From: Prostheceraeus crozeri
Lineage: Eukaryota > Platyhelminthes > Polycladida > Euryleptidae
Reading direction: 5' to 3'
Length of the DNA: 64,000 bases
Assembly (NCBI GenBank): GCA_907163375.1
Contig: CAJQUW010007443.1
Coordinates: 1 to 64,000, forward strand
This document shows positions 27,135 to 36,554 of this stretch, piece by piece (position 1 is the stretch's first letter; each line of letters opens with the position of its first letter). The notes under the pieces are model-generated. The model ran no database searches and was not told where the DNA came from. It worked only from the letters and a program-made list of their open reading frames with translations. A program made the position numbers and the translations under genes.

Positions 27135-28511
27135 TTAACGAGAAATAATCAGTTGCGAATACATTTTCCATGATAGGGGTGGACGACCTCTTTTTCGTCT
27201 GCCAGATATCGGTTGGTGCAGTGCTGTTTGGGTTATATGATCGTCCGGTCTTCTTCTGACGTGTCCGTACCATGCAAGGCGCTTGTACTCTATGAATCTA
27301 TCGATGGATGGGATCCTCATCTTGCGTCGAATCTCTTCATTCTTAACTCGGTCCCGGAGGGTTAAACCTTGGCATCGCTTGAGCATCTTCATTTCCGTCA
27401 CCATCAGCCTTTGCGTATCTTTCTTCCTTGGTGCCCAACACTCTCCTCCATAGGTCATTGCCGGTCGTATCATAGCCTGGTAGATCTTTGATTTTAGCTT
27501 GAGAGGAACTCCTTTGTCGTAGATAACTCCTGTCACTTGCCTCCAACTTTTCCATCCTGTTTGTATGCGGTTTTTGATGTCCTGCTCGCAAGATGATGTT
27601 ACGTCTAACAGTGAACCAAGATACTTGAACTTCTTAACTGATGGGAGCGATGAGGTTCCATCCATTTGGATTTCTTCATCGTTCGCAGCGGTGGAGAGGT
27701 ATTCACTCTTACTTCTGCTAATTCTGAGACCATTACTTTCCAGGGCATTGCGCCATAACTCCAGTCTGCTTTCTACCATTGTTTTGGAATCCCCACAAAT
27801 CACCAGATCGTCAGCGTAGAGCATTTCTTTTGGGGGACTGCTCTCCAGATGCCCAGTTATCACATCCAAGACCATTAAGAAGAGATATGGACCCAACAGT
27901 GACCTCAAAAGGTGGAGTGCAACCATGCTTGGTTTTCACAATTGTTAGGGTTTCTCGATACATTTCCCGAATCAGAGTACATACACCTCCGGCACTCCTT
28001 TCCTTCTCAAACAGTTGAACAACAATGCTCGAGGAACAGAGTCGTACGCCTTTTCTAAATCCACGAAAACTGCCCTGAAAGGCTCGTTTCCCTCTCTCAG
28101 GTTCTCCATAACCGTACGCATTACAAACAAGGGATCTGTGGTGCTATATCCAGGTCGGAATCCAAACTGGTTGTTTCGTACATTTGTGCACACTCTCAAC
28201 CTCTTATTAATTATTCGCTCTAGGAGTTTGAAGCTGTGGCAGAGCAGTTTGATTCCTCGATAGTTGCTGCAAACTCTGTGATCACCTTTATTTTTATATA
28301 TTGATGTTAAAATGCTCTCTCTCCACACCGCCGGCAATTGTTGATGGCCTTGAATGATCTCGTTGAAATGATGCAGGCACAAGTGTACTCCTTCTAGCAC
28401 TTTAATAGCTTCTATGGGTATTAAGTTTTGAAGATACTGTTTACGGAAATTTATTTGCACTGTTAATTCGCCATTTTTTGTATGTCCCGAAGGATGATAT
28501 CCGGAAAGCAC
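27135..28511 (-). pseudogene. Non-LTR retrotransposon reverse transcriptase, degraded
   Basis: Two frames with a damaged joint at 27927-27971. N-terminal part: IYKNKGDHRVCSNYRGIKLL, NNQFGFRPGYSTTDPLF and FVDLEKAYDSVPR. C-terminal part: MLYADDLVI (catalytic YxDD), KKFKYLGSLL, then a post-RT segment with YGGECWAPRKKD, LTLRDRVKNEEIRRK and LAWYGHVRRR. The 5' part with the endonuclease is absent. Clade not assigned; the post-RT motif is common in RTE/CR1-like invertebrate elements. Confidence 0.88.
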
Positions 28512-29482
28512 TGTAGTTCAAACGTGATAAATCATTCCTGCACCTGAATGTGAGCTCAATTTTTGATGTCATAATTAACGGTACGGTACTATTCCTTTGA
28601 TCACGGTTATCTATTCATTGATTATATAATTGCTATCACAATTAATGTGTAGCTCCACAATTGATGTGGGGCTTGATCCTGCCAGTTGACACAGTCATCG
28701 AGTGGTGCGTAGCTCGGTTGATAGAGCACAGGTCTAACCTTGGTCGTAAGTTCGATGCCGCCGCACTTCTTTTGCATGGCAATTTGATATTCCGTTTATT
28801 TAATTTCATTGTTATTAATGAAGATCAGATTAAGATTGTCATTTTGCGCGAGAATCCCGACCTGTTCGCAAAAAGATTTTATTTCTTACCTTGGTAGGAA
28901 TTGTTTTGCTTTCAGACCGTGACATTTTGGGGTGCACCCGGCCACGTGTTGTAATGTATTCATGCCGATACACCCTTTTCCAACACAGATTCATTCTCTT
29001 TTATGACTTTTCTTAAAGAATTTTTTGCACCCCACATCAATTTTTCGAGTAAAGTTATCAAACAGTGCAGATATGACGTTCTATATTGCATCAGTGTATA
29101 CTATCCCACTACAAAAAAATACGATCCGAAGTCGAAAACGAACTCGTTCCGAGAAACAGAATGTCCCCATGGCCGATACGTCAGAAACCGAAACCTCATT
29201 GTAAAAGACACTCGACGAGGCCTCCTACCTGCTAGCAAGTGTGCGTGTCAATGGACTTATATGAAAAAGTCATTTGATCAAGAATTAACTATTATATATC
29301 TTCCTCCATACATGTCACCTTTCTGAGGCTTGTTTGATTTCACTCATATCCGCACGTCTTCAATGTCTATGCTACAATTATAACTTAATAAAAAAACATC
29401 TTTATCAAAATTTCAGCATAAATTCAAAGAAATGAGGTCATGCAGTTGACATGTCAACCCGTAGCAAAATTAAATGCAGTTG
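28512..29482. other. Spacer between copies, no convincing gene
   Basis: AT-rich. It includes the tRNA-like sequence at 28701 and a 107-codon + strand frame at 29003-29326 with no recognisable motif. The phrases ATTGATGTGGGGC (about 28657) and CACCCCACATCAAT (about 29029) are complementary and could be the ends of a short nonautonomous DNA element, but I cannot define it. Confidence 0.4.
28701..28766 (+). other. tRNA-like sequence (pseudo-tRNA or SINE head)
   Basis: Has an A-box (TAGCTCGGTTG) within a perfect D-arm (GCTC-GGTTGATA-GAGC) and a B-box-like AGTTCGATGCC at normal spacing. The acceptor and T stems pair poorly, so a functional tRNA is unlikely; it is probably the RNA polymerase III promoter of a SINE or a decayed tRNA copy. 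Confidence 0.5.
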
Positions 29483-31000
29483 AGTAGTAAGCTAAACTCC
29501 ACCACTGGACCGCGCAAGATGGCCGCCGTCGCTGACGTCCCCCCCTCTGGAACGGCAGAGTGTCGTGGTCGGCCGCCGTGGTGCTTCGAGTCTGACTCCC
29601 CCCCTCTGGAACGACAGAGTGTCGTGGTGGTCTTGGGCGACCGCCAGGTTTTGTCTTGAGGCTATAGTGTGTGATGTTTTTCGTGCAATCTGATGAATGT
29701 TGGGTTGAAAATGGGCTGTTTCGAGTGGAAGCAGTGCTCGGATGTGAAAACGGAGGCCAGATTCGGATTCAGCGTGAAATTCTGCATCGGTATGGTGAGT
29801 TTCAAGTCAATCAGAGAGAAAAATTTTCGCTGACCTGCCCCCCCCTCGGCAGAGCTCGCTTCGATTTTGGCTTCCAGTGGACGGATTTTGTCGTGCCATA
29901 GCTCGTTTGAAAGCTAAGAGTGAGACAAATTCACTGAAAGAATCGGCTTGTTCATATCTGTCTTCGTTTAGATGTGAGACGCCATTTAAAATTTTAGGTC
30001 GGAGCTCACCTGAAAAAATCCTAAGTGTCACAGTGGCTTTGTATGGGTAAAATTTTGAAAATTTTCCAAAGTGTGGAATTTCGACCTGGGACCTTCACCA
30101 AAACATTTTTCATCAAATTTCACTGACCCCCCCCCGACAGCAATCTTCTAACTTTGGTTCTAGTGGACGGATTTTGTCTTACAGCTACTCGTTTGAAAGA
30201 GGAGAAAAAACTGCTGGACGACATTTTTTGCCGCGAGTCAATCGGACCAGCCGTTCAAAAGTTAGAGCTGTTACAAGATTTTAGGTCGGAGCTCACTTGA
30301 AAAAATCCTAAGTGTCAGAATGACTTTGTATGGGCAAAATTTTGAAAATTTTCCAAAGTGTGACATTTCGACCTGGGACCGTCACCAAAACATTTTTCAT
30401 CAAATTTCACTGACCTCCCCCCCTCGGGAGAGCTCGCTTCGATCTTGGCTTCCAGTGGACGGATTTTGTCGTGCCATAGCTCGTTTGAAAGCTAAGAGTG
30501 AGACAAATTCAGTGAAAGAAACGCCTTGTTCATATCTGTCTTCGTTTAGATGTGAGACGCCATTTAAGATTTTGGGACATTGGCGAAAAACGACAGAGTT
30601 AGAATTTGGGACGTTTTGGGCTGTAGCTTCAAAACGAAGCATCGGATGGGAAAACGGAGGCCAGATTCGGATTCAGCGTGAAATTCTGCATCAGTAGGAT
30701 GAATTTGAACGCAATCGGAGAGAAAAAGTTTCGCTGACCCCCCCCCCGGCACCGATCTTCCACCTTTGGTTCTAGAGATCGTAGAAAGTCGTGCAATAGC
30801 TCATTTGAAAGCTAAGAGTGAGACAAATTCACTGAAAGAATCGGCTTGTTCATATCTGTCTTCGTTTAGATGTGAGACGCCATTTAAGATTTTGGGAGTT
30901 TGACGAAAAACGACAGAGTTAGAATTTCCCAAGAAACAGCTCCAGCGGGCGAATGAAGGCTCGGATTGGTAAACGGAGGCCAGATTTGGAATCAGCTTGA
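29483..31000. repeat. Left terminal repeat of Polinton copy B
   Basis: The outer ~550 bp match 53200-53765 inverted. Inside are two ATTTTTCATCAAATTTCACTGACC units with poly-C (about 30100 and 30390) and further related blocks to about 31000 that also occur in copy A at 25960-26220. Open frames inside follow the repeats and are not genes. Confidence 0.88.
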
Positions 31001-31048
31001 TGTTATTGTCCAATGAGGATCATCATCCAATGAGAATCTAGCATTTCT

Positions 31049-31057
31049 TTATAAATA
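31049..31057 (+). promoter_or_regulatory. TATA box of g1 / structural array, copy B
   Basis: TTATAAATA about 105 bases before the AUG-only exon; conserved in copy A. Confidence 0.65.
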
Positions 31058-31157
31058 GCGAGCCTTCCACAGTGAGAATCATTCCATCGTTGAATCACAC
31101 GAGTGACGGACGCACATTTTCTCTCTCCCTAGTTCCCTATTCTATTATCCAACTAAA

Positions 31158-31933
31158 ATGGTAAGTCGCTACTTCCCTCCATCTCCTCCCTTGAACGTAA
31201 ACTTAATACAATCTTTTTTCATTTTCAGGCATCTACTCCATCTGCTGCACTAGTAGGACAAAATGGTGGTCAAACGTTACAAGGTTCGCTACGGTCAGAT
31301 CATCTACAACTGAGGCCAGTGGAAGAAACAACCAAGGTACATAATCCTACACCGCTACAGCGTAAATTTAAACAAGTCTTGCGTTATGGCGATCATAGCG
31401 TAGTACTCCAAACGGGAATGCTCCCTTCCACGGATGTCAAGATAATGCACAATCAGTATGGGGACTACATACTGATCCCCGTGAGTCCGTACATTCGCCA
31501 CCAACTTGATATTATTGAGGAGTACGTGACATTAAATATGGACATTCCTACTCCTCTTGCTCAAGAGTGGAAGGCGAGAGATGACAAGGATACTCCCTAT
31601 AGAAAGATTTGGGATGGTAATCACATTTGCCTACCGGTGTCACATTGGTGTACTTACTATAAGAAGGATGGAGATCATTCAATACCCATCAGATGTGATG
31701 AGCTCGGAGAAGGTACTTGGGATATCCTTTTCAAAGTGAATGGGCTATATTATGGTCGACACAAGGATAATAAAATAGCCTCTCTCTCCATGCATATGGA
31801 ATCCATTCTTTATATTCCGAAACCACCCAACGTGGACGACATAATTGATCAAATCCTTAACAGCAGTGGTACGAAGCGCAAGTCGGAGAAGAATGCTACA
31901 GCAAAACCCAAATCAAAGAAGGAGAATTGCTAG
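31158..31933 (+). CDS. Spliced gene g1, unknown function, copy B (235 codons with stop in exon 2)
   Basis: Exon 1 is ATG at 31158-31160, followed at once by GTAAGT; the acceptor ATTTTCAG ends at 31228, and exon 2 runs 31229-31933. Intron 68 bp. The protein is nearly the same as in copy A, with a few substitutions such as KSEKNATAKPKSKK versus KSEKNAASKRKSKK in the basic tail. It is the first gene of a 7.6-kb same-strand array ending at the protease. Confidence 0.72.
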
Positions 31934-32093
31934 TCCTTTCCTAACTCTACCCTATGACAATTCGCTTATGTGCTTTGAGTGTCGTAGACGTGGTCTTATT
32001 AGATACATTTTACTTCTTCGTTGCCATCATATCATTTGTGTATTTTGTCGTGAAAAGCATCGATGTAATTCTTCATTTTGTAATATGTTATAG
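31893..32093 (+). CDS. RING-like small protein, copy B (66 aa)
   Basis: Same frame and Cys/His pattern as the copy A gene (CFEC ... CHHIICVFC ... CNSSFC). It overlaps the end of g1 and ends 34 bases before the exonuclease acceptor. All metal-ligand residues are kept in both copies. Confidence 0.5.
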   Translation: MLQQNPNQRRRIASPFLTLPYDNSLMCFECRRRGLIRYILLLRCHHIICVFCREKHRCNSSFCNML

Positions 32094-32127
32094 AACGTTT
32101 CCTTAGATGTGTAAATTTCCGTTTTAG

Positions 32128-32676
32128 GCTTCTATCATCATTTTTATGGATTGTGAGGGTGAACCTGTACAGGAGCTCAGTGCTATTGCTATGAACAATT
32201 GGACATATCAGATTGTCAGTGTCTATCATCAACATGCCAACTGCAATCCCAATGTTGATCAATGGGCGAGAAAACACATTCATGGACTTAATCTGAAATA
32301 TTTGCAAGACTATGGCTTTTCTTGTGAGAGTGCTCTTCTTATTGACTTTAAACGATGGTTAGCTGCTTTCAATGTTATACGCATCTTTTGTAATAATCCT
32401 GGTAAGGAGAGGAAAGTATTTCCCAATCTAATCATTGATGATATTTTGCTCCCACCTTGGGATAGTAGAGTGAATCAACATTATCATGAAGTCACGAAAC
32501 GTTTTAAGGATTTGTGTGTTCCTATTTTGTCTGTTCGTTGTAGTAGCTACGTTCATAACCAATGCTTCTTTCCTCCTTACCTCAACACTGCCAAAGTCCT
32601 GTATGGTTATCATTGCTCGCTGTATGATAGTTACCAGCTGTATCTATTTTATCTCTTTCAAACCATTGATTTATAA
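32128..32676 (+). CDS. DEDDh exonuclease-like protein, copy B
   Basis: Exon start 32128 after CCGTTTTAG. Reading from there, IIIFMDCEGEP is in frame with the internal ATG at 32146. Motifs as in copy A: Asp-x-Glu at the start, His-x4-Asp (HCSLYD) near the end. If spliced from the AUG-only exon of g1 (31158-31160) the join is in frame and gives an N-terminus starting Met-Ala-Ser, as g1 and the polymerase also do. Substrate not known; replication proofreading or end processing is possible. Confidence 0.6.
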   Translation, partial: ASIIIFMDCEGEPVQELSAIAMNNWTYQIVSVYHQHANCNPNVDQWARKHIHGLNLKYLQDYGFSCESALLIDFKRWLAAFNVIRIFCNNPGKERKVFPNLIIDDILLPPWDSRVNQHYHEVTKRFKDLCVPILSVRCSSYVHNQCFFPPYLNTAKVLYGYHCSLYDSYQLYLFYLFQTIDL

Positions 32677-32763
32677 TGCATGCTTGTTACTATTATTCAA
32701 TAAATGTTACTATGAGAAGAGTTGTTGTTTTCATGCAATGGATGGGTTAGATAAAGGGCGATC

Positions 32764-33168
32764 ATGTCTTTCTCAAACGACTGCAGAACATTTTCATAAC
32801 AAAGTTTAAAAGGAGCTGTTCAAGATTGTGTGATAAATTTTCATAAAGATGAGACCGACATCGAAGCAGTGGTCGATGATGCTAGCACTCTATTTGTAGA
32901 GTTAATGAATACATTCTCTGATAGTATTGTCATGGCGCGATTAGTTGCGAAAATTAAGTTTAGTCATTTTGGAAAGGAAGAGGTGGAAAGTCGCTCTTTC
33001 CATTTTGCTTCTTATTCAATGGAAGTGGTAGATCACCCCGAAGAATTTTTTAAAAGACACATGATAAAAATTGCTGAACGTCTTAACGCATTTAACCATC
33101 ATGGTAGCAGTCTAGTGATTGAAGCGATTTCAGATATTCACATTCAACTTTCCATAAAGAAAAATTGA
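32764..33168 (+). pseudogene. Paralogue of the polymerase N-terminal module, copy B (5' frameshift)
   Basis: Same ATG context as in copy A, but several bases are lost near 32790 and the frame breaks; it is open again from 32830. The C-terminal half reads SFHFASYSMEVVDHPEEFF, then KIAERLNAFNHHGSSLVIEAI, which parallels the polymerase's VVDCESWLNF, then LKSNVDKFNQRDSALIFDGV. This module precedes the exonuclease domain in Polinton polymerases; standing alone it may be a partner or an old duplicate. Confidence 0.6.
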
Positions 33169-33170
33169 AA

Positions 33171-33494
33171 ATGCAGTGGTACTTGATTGTAGCACAACTG
33201 GTTTTCGAGCTATGTCTGCTCACTCTCGAAGTATATTCCTTCTGTACATGCGTCTATTATTTAGAAAAGGCTAACAAATTCATATCTTCAAAAAGACTTG
33301 CTATAGACATCAGTAACGGTGAAACTATGTGTTGTGATGTATGTAAGCGAAAGGATGGAAATGAAAAGCGCATCTTCAAGAGATGTAAGCACGCTTTTTG
33401 TCAACGCTGTTTCATACGTAATTGCATTCAACTTTGCAAATGTAACCACTGTGATATTGCTCATTTCGAGTGTCACTTATGTCGCAATAGTTAG
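33171..33494 (+). CDS. Membrane-anchored RING-like protein, copy B (107 aa)
   Basis: Starts two bases after the preceding stop. Identical layout to copy A: N-terminal hydrophobic anchor, then CCDVC ... CKHAFCQRC ... CKCNHC ... CHLC. The lack of damage in both copies is notable given how many other genes are broken. Confidence 0.65.
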   Translation: MQWYLIVAQLVFELCLLTLEVYSFCTCVYYLEKANKFISSKRLAIDISNGETMCCDVCKRKDGNEKRIFKRCKHAFCQRCFIRNCIQLCKCNHCDIAHFECHLCRNS

Positions 33495-33545
33495 TTCCTA
33501 TGTAAATGTGGTAAAGATAGCTTTTAGCAAAGACTAACACGGAAA

Positions 33546-33911
33546 ATGGCGAAACGTAAAATGGCGAAACGTAAAAGTCAAAAGTCTTCAAAGTTTTCTT
33601 CAGCCATTCAAGCTCTCCGACGAATGAAAGCAAATCAGCGATACAATGCTATACGATATGCTAACGATAAATTCATTTGTGAAATTATTTCTCATGTGAG
33701 GAAGTTGAGGACGAAGAAATTAGCGCCAAAACAACGAAAGTTACTTAAGCGATATGCCACAAAATTGCGTTTCATCTCCAATCCTAAAGTCACCCTTCAA
33801 AGAAAGAGGAAACCTCTAACACAAAAGGGCAGTTTCCTTTCAGCAATACTTCCAATGATAGCTCCTGCCGTGGGCAACCTATTGGGTAATATCTTTGGCT
33901 GTAAGCGTTAA
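33546..33911 (+). CDS. Basic core-like protein with hydrophobic tail, copy B (121 aa)
   Basis: Repeated MAKRK start, Lys/Arg-rich body, hydrophobic Pro/Gly/Ala tail ending NLLGNIFGCKR (Ser in copy A instead of Cys). Likely virion core or membrane-active component by analogy with other Polintons. Confidence 0.7.
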   Translation: MAKRKMAKRKSQKSSKFSSAIQALRRMKANQRYNAIRYANDKFICEIISHVRKLRTKKLAPKQRKLLKRYATKLRFISNPKVTLQRKRKPLTQKGSFLSAILPMIAPAVGNLLGNIFGCKR

Positions 33912-33942
33912 TTATGCAAATGTTGAATCTCAAAGTAATAAA

Positions 33943-34557
33943 ATGGATTTCAGACTTCATTGTGATAAAGTTCTGACTGTATCAGGTCCATCTCATGCAG
34001 GTAAAACTATTTTCACGCTGAATTTATTGGATAAAAGAAGGGAGTTGTTTAAGGAACCTATCAATCGAGTGATTGGGTGTTATGGTATTTATCAACCGTC
34101 GCTGTTTCAGGAATTGCAAAGTCTCAACTTTATTCGACATGAAGGAATTATTGCAGTGGATAAACTTCAGTCTAATGATGTTGTATTGGATGATTTATTA
34201 AAAGAAAGCAAGAATTCAAAAGATGTTACAGATATGTTCACTCGTGCAGCACATCATAAAAGGTGTTTTATCATCTATATCACACAAAATTTGTTTCCTG
34301 ATGGAAAAGAAGCTCGTACACGAAACCTGAATACACACTATTATGCTATTTTCAAGAATCCGCGAGATAAAAGTCAATTTGAAATTTTAGCGCGACAGGT
34401 TGCACCCAGAGGATCAAAAGCCTTAATTGAAATTTTTCAAGCAGCTACTGAAAAACCATACGGTTACTTATTCATTGACTTTACGCAAGAGTGTCCGGAA
34501 GAATTTAGATTTCGAAGTGATATTTTGAAAACTCCCATGATTATCTACAAACTATGA
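33943..34557 (+). CDS. FtsK/HerA-type packaging ATPase, copy B (204 aa)
   Basis: Walker A GPSHAGKT at residues ~15-22, Walker B VVLDDLL at ~70 (one Val shorter than copy A), then FIIYITQNLFPDGKEARTRN. This matches A32-like DNA-packaging ATPases of Polintons, adintoviruses and large DNA viruses, which pump genome DNA into capsids. The frame is open from a TTG further upstream, but 33943 is the first true ATG and matches the family start. The stop overlaps the next ATG (ATGA). Confidence 0.92.
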   Translation: MDFRLHCDKVLTVSGPSHAGKTIFTLNLLDKRRELFKEPINRVIGCYGIYQPSLFQELQSLNFIRHEGIIAVDKLQSNDVVLDDLLKESKNSKDVTDMFTRAAHHKRCFIIYITQNLFPDGKEARTRNLNTHYYAIFKNPRDKSQFEILARQVAPRGSKALIEIFQAATEKPYGYLFIDFTQECPEEFRFRSDILKTPMIIYKL

Positions 34558-35245
34558 GTTCTTATTCTCGCATGATTGTTATTCCTCAGGATGAATATGT
34601 ACAATTGACTGCCATGCAGCAAGTAAAGCAACCTCTTGCAAATCAAATGTATAGGAAAGAAATAGATTATCAGCAAAATGTTCACATCAAAGATCCACAT
34701 CGTGCTGTATTATTACAATCGGAAACTGTTGAGCAATTGAAAACTTGAAGAATAAGATGCGTGACTCTGTATCGACTGCTACACCTTTAGCATCTCGCGC
34801 ACATGCCATATCTCTTTTCAACAGTATTGAACCTCATCTCAATGTAAATGATAGAGGAGAAATCATTACAGATGAAAATAAAGTGATTGATGCTTCACGT
34901 TATGAAGACTTGATTCAGTATGCGACACGTAGAAAGCGCCGTCAGGGCTATGTTCCACCTGGTTGGTCATACTTTCTTAAACTATTGAAAAAGCATAATT
35001 CACCAAAATTTGCTTTGAATAATGAGACATTGAAAGAACTTGATTCAACAGTGGCTACTACTCCAATGCTTCAGACGATGAAAATGCCAACAAATTGGTT
35101 TAAGACGTCACCTGCTACATCCCCTCCCACACTCACTAAGCAAACAAGAGGAAGAACTCGACGTAGATCTACATCGCCACTAAAACTAGTAAAAGGAAAA
35201 CGTAAAACAGCTCCTCCCAGGAAATACATGTTCTCACACTATTAA
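34554..35245 (+). pseudogene. Conserved Polinton protein with basic C-terminus, copy B (frameshift)
   Basis: Equivalent to the 230-codon gene of copy A. One A is missing from an A-run near 34742, so the frame ends at 34748; the remainder is open as 34745-35245. Confidence 0.8.
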
Positions 35246-35246
35246 T

Positions 35247-35462
35247 ATGAAGCAGATGTGTTGCTTACCATGTAATGAGCCGCCAGAGGTGAATGTCGTT
35301 GTCACTTGCACTTGCTGCGCCAGCTCTCACAATGAAACCCCTAAGCAATGTGAACACAATCGCAAAACCGCTAAAGCTAAATGCTGCAGTTGTTGTAAAT
35401 GTAGAAAGGCGAGAAAACAAAAAGATGAGAAGGAGAAAAAAGAGTCAGTCGTCATCGACTGA
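35247..35462 (+). CDS. Small Cys-rich protein, copy B (71 aa)
   Basis: MKQMCCLPC start, CTCCASSHNE, KCCSCCKCRK and a charged tail. Starts one base after the previous stop and overlaps the integrase frame. Differences from copy A are few (for example EKKESVVID versus EEKESVIID). Confidence 0.5.
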   Translation: MKQMCCLPCNEPPEVNVVVTCTCCASSHNETPKQCEHNRKTAKAKCCSCCKCRKARKQKDEKEKKESVVID

Positions 35463-36513
35463 ACGTTTGAAGTCAATCTATTATGATGTAAAACATCCGG
35501 CAGGATTTGCATCTATCAAGAAATTATCAAAAGCGAGTGGTCTTCCACAATCACAAGTGAAACGATGGTTAAAGGGTCAGGCTACCTATACACTCCACAA
35601 ACAAGCGAAAAAGAAGTACCGCACCCGCCATTATATTGTTCATGACATCGATGAACAGTGGCAAGCAGATTTGTGTGATGTCGCCTCCATTTCAAAACAT
35701 AACTCGGGCAATAATTTTATTTTAACCGTCATTGATATTTTCTCGCGTTATGCGTGGGCTCAACCTTTAAAAACTAAAGAAGGGAAAGGAGTAGCAAAAG
35801 CATTCCAAACAATTTTTCGAGAAGGTCGCATTCCAAAAAGAATTCAGAGTGATCAAGGAAAAGAGTTTGAAAATCAGCATGTGCGAAGATTATTTGAGAG
35901 GCATGACATTGAGTTGTTTAGTGTAAACAGCGCTTATAAAGCTGCACTCGTTGAACGTTTTAATCGCACATTAAAAAATCGCTTGTGGCGACATTTTACT
36001 GCCAACTTGACACAAAATTGGACAAAGGTTCTACAAGATACACTCCATGCCTACAATCACTCTATCCATCGTTCTATTGGACTCAGACCAGTAGATGTAA
36101 ATGCTGACAATGTAGATAAAGTGCGCGAATCATTCCAACGTAAACGCACTCATGTGAAAAGTGATGTGAAAATTGGCGATAAAGTTCGTATCTCAAAAGT
36201 GAAAAGTGTTTTTGCTAAAGGGTACCTCCCGAATTGGACAGAGGAGGTATTTACAGTATCAAGGATTAATCAAAAAGACTCTCCGACCACCTACAAGTTG
36301 AAAGATTACGATAATGAAGAAATTGAGGGTAGCTTTTACCGCGATGAGATTGAGGTAGTCACTGAAAGTGAAACATATTTGGTAGAGAAAATCATTCGAT
36401 GTAAAAAACGACAAGGTGAAGAATGGTGTCTTGTTAAATGGACTGGTTATCCTTCAAGTATGAACTCTTGGATGCGTCGTGCCGACATCTTTCATCTAAG
36501 TGATCGACAGTGA
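35293..36513 (+). CDS. Retroviral-type integrase with chromodomain, copy B (406 aa)
   Basis: All three catalytic acids (ADLCD, QSDQGKEFEN, VERFNRTL) and the C-terminal chromodomain are present. The more likely start is the internal ATG at 35425, just before the Cys-rich ORF ends. N-terminal FASIKKLSKASGLPQSQVKRWLKGQ looks like a helix-turn-helix that would bind the terminal repeats. Differences from copy A are few. Confidence 0.92.
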   Translation: MSLSLALAAPALTMKPLSNVNTIAKPLKLNAAVVVNVERRENKKMRRRKKSQSSSTERLKSIYYDVKHPAGFASIKKLSKASGLPQSQVKRWLKGQATYTLHKQAKKKYRTRHYIVHDIDEQWQADLCDVASISKHNSGNNFILTVIDIFSRYAWAQPLKTKEGKGVAKAFQTIFREGRIPKRIQSDQGKEFENQHVRRLFERHDIELFSVNSAYKAALVERFNRTLKNRLWRHFTANLTQNWTKVLQDTLHAYNHSIHRSIGLRPVDVNADNVDKVRESFQRKRTHVKSDVKIGDKVRISKVKSVFAKGYLPNWTEEVFTVSRINQKDSPTTYKLKDYDNEEIEGSFYRDEIEVVTESETYLVEKIIRCKKRQGEEWCLVKWTGYPSSMNSWMRRADIFHLSDRQ

Positions 36514-36554
36514 TTCATGCAAAGTTGTAACTAACAATGTTTAGGGTTTGAGCT

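Noticed and set aside
28701-28766. A functional tRNA gene
   Set aside because: The D-arm and A-box are good but the acceptor and T stems do not pair well.
28645-29045. A short DNA transposon bounded by ATTGATGTGGGG / CCCCACATCAAT
   Set aside because: Only about 12 bp pair and no target duplication is seen; noted within the spacer entry only.
33895-34557. Longer ATPase beginning at 33895
   Set aside because: That start is TTG; the first ATG is at 33943 and fits the family N-terminus. The same reasoning moved the starts of the genes at 23773, 25055, 31893, 33171, 11952 and 40024.
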